Assembly: GCA_950097015.1 (NCBI GenBank)
Contig: CATNEN010000039.1
Coordinates: 6,464,501 to 6,528,500, forward strand
DNA: 64,000 nt
From: Macrostomum hystrix
Lineage: Eukaryota; Platyhelminthes; Macrostomidae
Direction: 5' to 3'
The position numbers and the translations under genes are program-made. The notes below the pieces were generated by a model that did no database searches, was not told where the DNA came from, and saw only the letters and a list, made by a program, of their open reading frames with translations. Position 1 is the first letter of the stretch, and every line of letters begins with the position of its first letter. Positions 48,580 to 60,800 of this stretch are shown here, one piece after another.

Positions 48580-49390
48580 ATGTAGACACACTGTAAACAC
48601 TCTGTAGACACACTGTAAACACTCTGTAGACACACTGTAAACACTTTGTAGACACACTGTAAACACTCTGTAGACACACTGTAAACACTCTGTAGACACA
48701 CTGTAAACACTCTGTAGACACACTGTAAACACTCTGTAGACGCACTGTAAACACTCTGTAGACACACTGTAAACACTCTGTAGACACACCGTAAACACTC
48801 TGTAGACACACTGTAAACACTCTGTAGACACACTGTAAACACTCTGTAGACACACTGTAAATACTCTGTAGACACACTGTAAATACTCTGTAGACACACT
48901 GTAAACACTCTGTAGACACACTGTAAACACTCTGTAGACACACTGCAAACACTCTGTAGACACACTGTAAATACTCTGTAGACACACTGTAAACACTCTG
49001 TAGACACACTGTAAACACTCTGTAGACACACTGTAAACACTCTGTAGACGCACTGTAAACACTCTGTAGACACACTGTAAACACTCTGTAGACACACACT
49101 GCAAACACTCTGTAGACACACTGTAAACACTCTGTAGACACACTGTAAACACTCTGTAGACACACTGTAAACACTCTGTAGACACACTGTAAACACTCTG
49201 TAGACACACTGTAAACACTCTGTAGACACACTGTAAATACTTTCCAATTGTAGACAATTTTGGCACACTATTGGACATAATTTTGGCACACTGCTAGACA
49301 CAATTTTGGCACACTGCTAGACACAATTTTGGCACACTACTAGACACAATTTTGGCACGCTGCTAGACACAATTTTGGCATACCGTAGAC
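48580..49390. repeat. 22-bp minisatellite grading into 23-bp units
   Basis: About 30 copies of GTAGACACACTGTAAACACTCT, then from about 49240 a related unit with ACACAATTTTGGCACACTGC. The unit lacks stops in several minus frames and so produces three overlapping false ORFs. Confidence 0.95.
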
Positions 49391-49399
49391 ATAGTGTTT

Positions 49400-51823
49400 G
49401 TACATTAAAGGAGGCAATTTAGGCAAACACTGTGGATAGCATATTTACATGCATCGGCCAAGGCTTCAACCGTATTACAAAGTTCTTGTTAGACTACTAG
49501 CAGTAGCAAAGCTTGAAATTTCAAACAAGCAAACACAAGATTTCAAATAGCTATTTAGTTAGTTGAGTGCGATAGATATTTTGCCGAATAAATAAATGAG
49601 AAAATACTCGACACTTCGCAGAAAATAAGTCCGGAGCATTTATTTTCTGACCGCGTGAAATAGCTCGTTGATAGGTGCACATTAAGGAGAAGTTACCATT
49701 CGTGTTTCCAGAACTCGTGCCTCTGCACTTTAACAAGCTATCATCAGGCGCATTGCGCGGACCCTCTGTGCAATGACGGCGTCATGCTGCTAAAAATAGC
49801 CAACTGTAAATGCTCGACCAGTCTTGCTTGCGGCTAAAGGAACATGAGTCACTCATAATCCTTATATGCGGAGCAGCGTTAAGCCGACAAATTCAAATCC
49901 CAGTCCCAGTTTCTGTCCCACTTTCGATTAAGGCTCCCTGTTATACTAAAAAATCGAAATTGCGCAGTGTCACCGCTTGAGAAAGACTGATTCGTGTGCG
50001 TGGGCAACTTGTTTCTTTTGCGACAGAAAAAGCTGCATAACTGAAGAAAAACTTATAATTTTATATTCAATTATCAGAGTTCTCAGTGTGGCTTGTATGT
50101 AATCATTACCAGAGCAGTCTAAGAGCTATTCAGTATTCACAATTGCAAAGATTTACTAAGCCGTAGAAAACTGTAGCATGTTATCAAGAGATTCAATTAA
50201 CATTTTACTGATAAAGATAAATGGTTTCGGGTGGGGTCGGGTTTGTGGCGCAGGAAATTATAGTACACTATAACAAGCCTGACTGCTCCATATTCCTTGC
50301 CTTTTCTGCGACTGTTGTGGGGATGGTCTTGCTGCTGCGGGTTGCTTAGACAGGTAAAGGTAAAAACTAAAACGGCTAGGCTTTATATAGGGAAGGGGTG
50401 GGTGACTGTACATTTTATTTGCATTTGCGCGCTGTCCAAAGCTTAAAGCCAATGCGAGATCTCACAGAGTCACAACACAACAATATAACTATAACTTTTT
50501 AAAAGTGACGCCCTCTCAGTTCCTTCCTCATAGTCTGCAAATAAAGAACGGGGTCGGGCAGGACTTGTCTCTCAAACCCTCCGCGCCGCGGGAATGGGGT
50601 GGGCTGGGCCAGCCCTCCCCCAGTGTACATCTATTTGAGGAGGTGGGGTTGGGGCTTTTCTCTGCCAATGACGCGACCCCAGCTAAAGCCAGAGAGTGCA
50701 ATGGCTAGGGCTGTGGCTCACAGCACTGGCACATAATGCCCACTCCAAAGCACCCACTGGGCCGTTAAAATTTTCTGGGAACCTTTCCCACTCACGCGCA
50801 CTATCCCGCCCCCCAGATATTCCAGGGCCAATTTTAAGAAGCATAGCCTCAGCTTGGCTACAAGTGAAAGGCTGACTACTGTTAAATAAGCTTAAAACAG
50901 GGCCGGGTCGTGGCCGTGGGTGTGTGACTTCGCATGATCTCTCCCCAAAAAATCCTTTCTTTTTTCCCCGTTTAAATTTTTCTCTTCGTATTCCACAAGA
51001 CAGACTAGCATTGGGAAGTTGGGAACTGAATAGCGCTTCAAATTACTGCAGCCAAACACAGATCGAGGGGCGTATATTGACAACAACCGGACGGATAAGC
51101 TTATGGCCCACGATACATGCTTATGTATCGTTCCATGCGTGAGTACAGATATAAATATACATATATATATATTGCTGTGCTACCTGCTTATATTTAGCTT
51201 GCTTTATAACTGGCTAAATGTTTACAGACGTACAGCAATGCTGCTCGTGTGGCTTGTTATAATAGGTTTCAGTTGCTGTTTCAACTTCAATTTGAAAAAT
51301 ATTAGAATTAGCTGCTTGGAATAAAAGTATAAACTATACGAAGGCAGATAAGCATACGGGCTTGATTCAGATCAGGTTGTAATAATAACTATACATTTGC
51401 GCTATATTTTTTACAGATATCTGTGGCCGCACACAGACATGTAAACAAAAATGTGTAGTGGAAATGGTTGCACACGTCCTGCCAATATGTGAAATACTTA
51501 TTAGCAGTCTCTGTGTGCAACTGTTTACAGCACGTGTTTAGTCTCTTAAAATTACAATTCAGTATCTAATGCTATACATTTTTCAAATGACAAAAGCGAC
51601 CATTATCGTCTTGTGGCGAAATTCAATTCAGTGTAGTTCCAATGTTAAACAAACGACAAAGGTAGTTAATAAAGCGCTTGATCCACATTCCCTGTTCCCC
51701 CCAGTTCCTACTCTCACTAACAACTAACCGTCTTTGTCACCTCCCAACGGTCGAATCGGCAGCGCCTGCTCTAGCTGCTCAGCCCAGCTTCCAGTCAGGG
51801 CGGTAGGACATCGCCAGCAGAGC
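49400..51823. other. unique spacer upstream of the adenylyl cyclase
   Basis: About 2.4 kb without tandem repeats. The short ORFs look random. Just before the ATG at 51824 the sequence is GC-rich and coding-like, but an in-frame TAA at 51725 limits it. It may include the 5' UTR and promoter of the cyclase. Confidence 0.45.
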
Positions 51824-54800
51824 ATGAGCCGCCTGTCGAACGACGGTGGTGCCGACGAGTACGCGAAACTCCAGCGCCGGAATTTCATTAGACAGCAGCC
51901 CCGTCATCATCAGCAGCATCTTCATCAGCAACAGTCCCAGCATCAGCAGCAACAGCAGCAGAGAGCATCCGCATTTTTCTTTGCCGAACTGAACACCGAC
52001 CTGGCAACCTATGCTGATCCAGCCGCCATTTCCGATGCCAGCGGCGCTAAATGCCGCTTCTGCACCTGCTGCTTTGGCGGCGGCGGCGGCGGCGGTGGCG
52101 GCGGCGCGATCGTCGCCAGCCGAGGTACCGTCAGCGTGCTGGCTGGACGCCACGCCATCCGCTGGGATCGTCGGCTGCTGCTGCGCCTGCTGCCGCTGCA
52201 CGCCGCTCTGGCCCTGGTGCTGGCTGCTGCGGAGGCGGCTGCCGTCGCGTCGGCGGCATCAATCACCGAAGCCGTCGAGCCGGCTGTCCGCTGCTGCCTG
52301 TACACCGTGACTCTGGCGCTGCTCTGCGGCGCCGTCGGCTTCGTCACCAGCCGACGCTTCCATCCAGGCAGCCACGCCGGCGCCGTCTCCGCCCTGGACC
52401 TGGCATGCACCGCCCTCATCTGCGTGGCCGCCCTGCCGCTCAGCGCGTCCGCACCTGCCGCCCTGCCCACCGGACTCTGGCAGGTGGCGCCCCTGCTGCT
52501 TTCCGTGCTCTGCCTGCTGCCGCTGCCGCTGCTGCTGACCGCCGGCTACTGCGCCATGCTCGCCACCGGCTTCACAGTCTGCGCCGGCCTCCTGGCGTAT
52601 CGGCGCTGCGCCGTCGGCTCCCCGCTGCCGATTTGCGACCACCTGCGCGCCACCTTCTGGAATTCTGTGAGTGCCACCTGCGGCATCCAAAACCCGCCAT
52701 CTTGTCACACCGTTGCTTCCAGACCCACCATCTTGTCACACCGTTGCTTCCAGACCCCGTCATCTTGTCACACCTGTGATTCCAGATCCAGACCCACCAT
52801 CTTGTCACATCGGAGCTTTCAGACCCACCATCTTGTCACACCGGTGCTTCCAGACCCCGTCATCTTGTCACACCTGTGATTCTAGACCCGCCATCTTGTC
52901 ACACCGTTGCTTCCAGACCCGCCATCTTGTCACACCTGTGATTCCAGACCCGCCATCTTGTCACACCTGTGATTCCAGACCCGCCATCTTGTCACACCTG
53001 TGATTCCAGACCCACCATCTTGTCACACCGGTGCTTCCAGACCCCGTCATCTTGTCACACCGTTGCTTCCAGACCCACCATCTTGTCACACCGTTGCTTC
53101 CAGACCCACCATCTTGTCACACCGTTGCTTCCAGACCCCGTCATCTTGTCACACCGTCGCTTCCAGACCCGCCATCTTGTCACACCGTTGCTTCCAGACC
53201 CCGTCATCTTGTCACACCGTTGCTTCCAGACCCACCATCTTGTCACACCGTTGCTTCCAGACCCACCATCTTGTCACACCGTTGCTTCCAGACCCCGTCA
53301 TCTTGTCACACCGTCGCTTCCAGACCCGCCATCTTGTCACACCGTTGCTTCCAGACCCCGTCATCTTGTCACACCGTTGCTTCCAGACCCACCATCTTGT
53401 CACACCGTTGCTTCCAGACCCACCATCTTGTCACACCGTTGCTTCCAGACCCCGTCATCTTGTCACACCGTCGCTTCCAGACCCCGTCATCTTGTCACAC
53501 ATGTGATTCCAGACCCACCATCTTGTCACACCGGTGCTTTCAGACCACCATCTTGTCACACCGTTGCTTCCAGACCCCGTCATCTTGTCACACCGTTGCT
53601 TCCAGACCCACCATCTTGTCACTCCGTTGCTTCCAGACCCACCATCTTGTCACACAGTTGCTTCCATACCCACCATCTTGTCACACCGTTGCTTCCAGAC
53701 CCCGTCATCTTGTCACACATGTGATTCCAGACCCACCATTTTGTCACACCGTTGCTTCCCGACCCGCCATCTTGTCACACCGGTGCTTCCAGACCACCAT
53801 TTTGTCACACCGTTGCTTCCCGACCCGCCATCTTGTCACACCGGTGCTTTCAGACCACCATTTTGTCACACCGTTGCTTCCAGGCCCGCCATCTTGTCAC
53901 ACCTGTGCTTCCAGACCCGCCATCTTGTCACACCGGTGCTTCCAGACCCGCCATCTTGTCACACCTGTGCTTCCAGACCCACCATCTTGTCACACCGGAG
54001 CTTCCAGACCCGCCATCTTGTCACACCGGTGCCTCAGCCATTATGACTGCTTGACACTGCCCTACCCACTGTCGCTAGTGGGACATTAATAGCTGGTTAG
54101 CTAAGTAAAGCAAAAAGCTGACTGCAGTAGTTAGGGACAATGTCCTTGCTTACTGTATGCGCATATTTGTCGGCCAGTACAAAGCGCGCAATTCATCCTC
54201 CTTGCTTTCATCCTCCAGGCTGTTGTTCCTGTACTAAGTTAAATTCACTCTATCGGCCTCACTATTTTTATCCCACCCTCCCGCCCTCCCCTCGGACAGC
54301 GACTTGCCTGAAAATCATCCCCCGCCCAAAATGATCCCCACTACCCCACAACAGCAGACCGGGTTGGGGTAGTATCCTAAGCTTTCCAATCTTTTATTGC
54401 TTACTATTCTGCCGCCGCTACTGCCGCCGCCGCCGCCGCCGCTGCTGCTGCTTTTGGGCGAGAGAGAGAGAGTGGTGGCTGGGGATAGCTGGGGTAATTT
54501 TTTAGGGGATATCTGAATTCGGGAAATAGGATTCCGGCCGATGATGCGCCCAGATATGTAACGCTTGCTGCGTTACTTCGATGGGGGGGGGAGGGACGCG
54601 AGAGAGAGAGAAGTTGGATGGGAGACAGCGGGGTGCGGTGGGACAGGCACCGTCTGACCCTTGGTGAACTCAGAAACTTGAAAAGAAACACCCTGGAACT
54701 AAATTTCACCCTAAGAGGGAGGATACAGGTACAGAGACAGCTGTGAGTTGTTATTTGCAGTCGATTAAATATCCCCAGCTGGTGTAGGGATTCATTATCC

Positions 54801-57800
54801 CCACAATAAGAACCAGATCGGGGCCAAAAGGAACCATAATGACTAGATAGGTAATGATCGTCCTGGGTGACTAGATGGGTAATGACCGACCTGGGTGGCT
54901 AGATGGGTAATGACCGACCTGGGTGACTAGATGGGTAATGACCGACCTGAGTGACTAGATGGGTAATGACCGACCTGAGTGACTAGATGGGTAATGACCG
55001 ACCTGAGTGACTAGATGGGTAATGACCGACCTGAGTGACTAGATGGGTAATGACCGACCTGAGTGACTAGATGGGTAATGACCGACCTGAGTGACTAGAT
55101 GGGTAATGACCGACCTGAGTGACTAGATGGGTAATGACCGACCTGAGTGACTAGATGGGTAATGACCGACCTGGGTGACTAGATGGGTAATGACCGACCT
55201 GAGTGACTAGATGGGTAATGACCGACCTGAGTGACTAGATGGGTAATGACCGACCTGAGTGACTAGATGGGTAATGACCGACCTGAGTGACTAGATGGGT
55301 AATGACCGACCTGAGTGACTAGATGGGTAATGACCGACCTGGGTGACTAGATGGGTAATGACCGACCTGAGTGACTAGATGGGTAATGACCGACCTGGGT
55401 GACTAGATGGGTAATGACCGACCTGAGTGACTAGATGGGTAATGACCGACCTGGGTGACTAGATGGGTAATGACCGACCTGGGTGACTAGATGGGTAATG
55501 ACCGACCTGAGTGACTAGATGGGTAATGACCGACCTGGGTGACTAGATGGGTAATGACCGACCTGGGTGACTAGATGGGTAATGACCGACCTGGGTGACT
55601 AGATGGGTAATGACCGACCTGAGTGACTAGATGGGTAATGACCGACCTGGGTGACTAGATGGGTAATGACCGACCTGAGTGACTAGATGGGTAATGACCG
55701 ACCTGGGTGACTAGATGGGTAATGACCGACCTGAGTGACTAGATGGGTAATGACCGACCTGGGTGACTAGATGGGTAATGACCGACCTGGGTGACTAGAT
55801 GGGTAATGACCGACCTGAGTGACTAGATGGGTAATGACCGACCTGGGTGACTAGATGGGTAATGACCGACCTGGGTGACTAGATGGGTAATGACCGACCT
55901 GAGTGACAAAATGGGTAATGACCGACCTGAGTGACAAGATGGGTAATGACCGACCTGAGTGACAAAATGGGTAATGACCGACCTGAGTGACTAGATGGGT
56001 AATGACCGACCTGAGTGACTAGATGGGTAATGACCGACCTGAGTGACTAGATGGGTAATGACCGACCTGGGTGACTAGATGGGTAATGACCGACCTGGGT
56101 GACTAGATGGGTAATGACCGACCTGGGTGATTAGATGGGTAATGACCGACCTGGGTGACTAGATGGGTAATGACCGACCTGGGTGACTAGATGGGTAATG
56201 ACCGACCTGAGTGACAAAATGGGTAATGACCGACCTGAGTGACAAGATGGGTAATGACCGACCTGAGTGACAAAATGGGTAATGACCGACCTGAGTGACT
56301 AGATGGGTAATGACCGACCTGAGTGACTAGATGGGTAATGACCGACCTGAGTGACTAGATGGGTAATGACCGACCTGGGTGACTAGATGGGTAATGACCG
56401 ACCTGGGTGACTAGATGGGTAATGACCGACCTGGGTGACTAGATGGGTAATGACCGACCTGAGTGACTAGATGGGTAATGACCGACCTGGGTGACTAGAT
56501 GGGTAATGACCGACCTGGGTGACTAGATGGGTAATGACCGACCTGAGTGACTAGATGGGTAATGACCGACCTGGGTGACTAGATGGGTAATGACCGACCT
56601 GAGTGACTAGATGGGTAATGACCGACCTGAGTGACTAGATGGGTAATGACCGACCTGAGTGACTAGATGGGTAATGACCGACCTGGGTGACTAGATGGGT
56701 AATGACCGACCTGAGTGACTAGATGGGTAATGACCGACCTGGGTGACTAGATGGGTAATGACTGACCTGAGTGACTAGATGGGTAATGACCGACCTGAGT
56801 GACTAGATGGGTAATGACCGACCTGGGTGACTAGATGAGTAATGACCGACCTGAGTGACTAGATGGGTAATGACCGACCTGGGTGACTAGATGGGTAATG
56901 ACCGCCCTGAGTGACTAGATGGGTTGGTTAATGACCGACCTGAGTGACAAAATGGGTAATGACCGAGTAGAGTGACAAAGGGGAAATGACCCACTGAAAT
57001 GACTAGATAGGGAATTATTCACTAGAATGACTTAGATAGGTAATTACCCACTAAAATGACTGGATAGGTAATTATTCACTAAACTGACTGGATAGGTAAT
57101 TATTCACTAAACTGACTAGATAGTTACTGACCTATTAATGTTCATTGGTGACTATGGATGACTCATCAAGGATTAACTACCTAGATTATATGAAACACAT
57201 GCAAGACCTGTGTTAGAAAAGTAAGGAACAATTGCATTAGACAGCGGATGGGAAATGTCCTGCGGCATAATGAAAAGTCACATTGGGAGATGTGAGGTTT
57301 AGCAGTATCAGGTTTTGTGTATCAGCGGACACTGAATTGCTGCAAGGCGCAGCTAAGTGGCCCAACTAAGGTGAGCTCCGGCCCTGAACCTTCCAGCTGG
57401 CTGGCTGCGTCCTGGTGCAGCTGGCTGTCCTGTCTGTGGGCGCTCTGCTGCAGCGCAGCCGGGACTCGGACCTGGTGGCCAGCCTGCGCCACGCTAGGAC
57501 CTACATCGGCTCCCGGGTGGCCCTGGAGCATCAGACGGACAAGCTGGTGAGGGCGCCTTGTTTATAACCTCTGCACCACCAATACCGATACCGATATCAT
57601 CTTGCACACTAATTCCCTGTCTGATGCAGCCATCTAAGCCCTATCCCATTTCCCCTTCTCCCATTTCATCTTCACCCATTTCCAAACTCCCATTTTCCCA
57701 ACTACAGTTTCCTGTCTCCCATTTCCCAACTCCCCTTCTTCCATCTCTCATCTTCCCCCAATTCTCTCTCCCATTTTTTATTTCCCATCTTTTGTTTTCT

Positions 57801-60800
57801 ATTTCCCATTTCCTATTTCCCATTTACCATCTCCCCTTCTCGCATCTCCCTTTCTCCAATCTCTCATCTTCCCTCCACTCCCTCCTCCTCCACTCCCTCC
57901 TCCTCCACTCCCTCCTCCTCCACTCCCTCCTCCTCCACTCTCTCCTCCTCCACTCCCTCCTCCACTCACTCCTCCTCCACTCCCTCCTCCTCCACTCTCT
58001 CCTCCTCCACTCCCTCCTCCACTCCCTCCTCCACTCCCTCCTCCTCCACTCCCTCCTCCTTCCTCCTCCGCTCCCTCCACCTCCACTCCCTCCTCCACTC
58101 CCTCCTCCACTCACTCCTCCTCCACTCCCTCCTCCTCCACTCCCTCCTCCTCCACTCCCTCCTCCACTCACTCCTCCTCCACTCCCTCCTCCTCCACTCC
58201 CTCCTCCTCCACTCCCTCCTCCTCCACTCTCTCCTCCTCCACTCCCTCCTCCTCCACTCCCTCCTCCTCCACTCCCTCCTCCTCCACTCCCTCCTCCTAT
58301 CCTATTCTTGTCTCTTATTTTTCCCAATTCTCGCCGCTCCCATATTCTCACATTCTTATTCCTCCCCGAATTCTCCCCTCTTTACATCTCCCCCTAAATT
58401 CTCCCATCCCCCGAATCGTCCCCTCTCCCATTCCCTCCGTTGTGTGCATGCGATGGTCCAATCCGTCATCAACCTGATCCGTCGCGCAGGACCGGCTGGT
58501 GACCTCGCTGGTGCCTCAGAGCCTGGCTGCCGAGCTGAAGCTCAACTGCCTCCGCGGCTTCGTTGGCTTCGACGGCTGCCGAGTTGCGCAGGCCTCTGGC
58601 GTCGCGTGAGTCAGGGCCACGCTGAGACTTGGAACTTGTGAAATTTCCCAACCCGCTAATCCGCTTGGGCACATCTGGCTGCTTTCTTCCTGAAACCAAT
58701 GCTTGATCACAACGAAACTAAAAAAATGTTCTAAATCGAAGGGTCTCATCCCGATTCAAAATAGCCGGCCCTGATGCTTCAGATCCAATCCTGAAGCTTC
58801 AGCTCCCATTCTAAAGCTTCAGATCCAATCCTGATGCTTTAGATCTAATCCTGAAGCTTCAGATCCAATCCTGAAGCTTCAGATCCAATCCTAAAGCTTC
58901 AGATCTAATCCTGAAGCTTCAGATCTAATCCTGAAGCTTCAGATATAATCCTGAAGTTTCAGATCTAATCCTGAAGCTTCAGATCTAATCCTGAAGCTTC
59001 AGATTCAATCCTGAAGGTTCAGATTCAATCCTGAAGGTTCTGATCTAATCCTGATGCTTCAGATCCCATTATAAAGCTTCAGACCCCATCCTGATGCTTC
59101 AGATCCCATTCTAAAGCTTCAGACCCCATCCTGATGCTCCAGATCCAATCCTGAAGGTTCAGATTCAATCCTGAAGGTTCAGATCCCATCCTGATGCTTC
59201 AGATCCAATCCTGAAGGTTCAGATCCAATCCTGATGCTTCAGATCCAATCCTGAAGGTTCAGATTCAATCCTGAAGGTTCAGATCCAACCCTGATGCTTC
59301 AGATCCCATTCTAAAGCTTCAGACCCCATCCTGATGCTTCAGATCCAATCCTGATGCTTCAGATCCAATTCTTAAGCTTCAGATCCAAACTCATAAACTT
59401 TAACCCAACATTCTCAAGCTGGAATCCCCACTTGGATAGGGGGGTATTTTCTTAGAAAAAGGTTAATCAAAGCGAATCACAACTCAGATAATCCAGCTCT
59501 TTTCATTAAATGACTCACTCCACAAAAGTGCATTACTCAGCCACTACTCCAGCTCTGCCCCAACCCCCACCAATTCCGCAGCGTCGTCTCCGCCTGCATC
59601 GACGGCCTCACAAACTTTCCGGCCGCTTCGTTCGCCGCAGCAGACGCCGCCAGACTGCTGCATCAGCTGCTGTGCCACATGGACCACATCACCATGGTAA
59701 CCAGCCTGACCTCTCTATCTATATTATTACTCTCGTTCGTGAAAAACTGTTCGATTCCGTCGGGAAGTCTCGACAAAAACATTTTTTATCTAATGATCAA
59801 TAGACTAGTGTGCTTAACAGAAGAGCTTGGTTTGTGTATATTTGTGTCCGTTTGAGCAAGAGATTCAGGACTGCTCACAGTTTGAGAATGAGAGTGTCAG
59901 AGGGAGGTGCCAGTCCAATATAGCTAATCGATGCCAGTGCAAGCCTTACCAAACGCTCTGCTCTTGACTATGGGCCAAGGAAATACGCACACACAACCCA
60001 GTCAGTCCGCCTGAACGAATCCTTCTCTATCTCCGCCCAAATCCCCCTGATTTAGTTATTTTCCTATGCTATGCTATCTGCTGAATGTGTGCAATAGGGA
60101 AGATCTATTAGCCATATGCTTTGGGCAGTAATCGATCGATATGTGCATGTTAACTACTTACAAAGATTAGTAGAGCATGAAGCGAAAAAGTTCCGTAATT
60201 TAATTTATATTGTTTGTCCTTGGCTTTACCAGGATTACCAAGGCTATAGAGGCTGCTTTGACGGCGATGCCTTCCTGGTAACCTTCGGCTTCCCCTTGGC
60301 AACCGACGCCTGCCGACCTCAGCAGGCGCTGCAGTTCTCACTGGCCCTGCACGAATTCGTCAGGTAGCCAGAGCGTTGTCATCTTCGAATCCCAATCACG
60401 ATTCTTCAAATCCCAATCCATAATCTTCTAATCCCAATCCGTAATATTTGAATCTTAATCCATAATCTTCGAATCCCAATCCATAATCTTCTAATCCCAT
60501 CCATAATCTTTTAATCCCAAAAATCTTCTAATCCCATCCATAATCTTCTAATCCCAATAATCTTCGAATCCCAATCCATACCTTCGAATCCCAATCGATA
60601 ATCTTTTAATCCCAATCCATAATCTTCTAATCCCATCCATAATCTTCTAATCCCAATCCATAATCTTCCAATCCCATCCATAATCTTTTAATCCCAATAA
60701 TCTTCTAATCCCATCCATAATCTTCTAATCCCAATCCATAATCTTCAAATCCCAATCGATAACCTTCGAATCCCAATCCATAATATTCTAATCCCAATCC

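Noticed and set aside
51779-52708. Minus-strand and other plus-frame ORFs over the cyclase first exon
   Set aside because: These are shadow frames of a GC-rich exon; only the frame from 51824 shows membrane spans and continues in phase.
57326-57370. Possible 45-bp cyclase exon (RTLNCCKAQLSGPTK) ending at a GTGAGC donor
   Set aside because: It would leave an intron of only 26 bp before the exon at 57397, too short to splice, and exon 52666 joins 57397 in phase without it.
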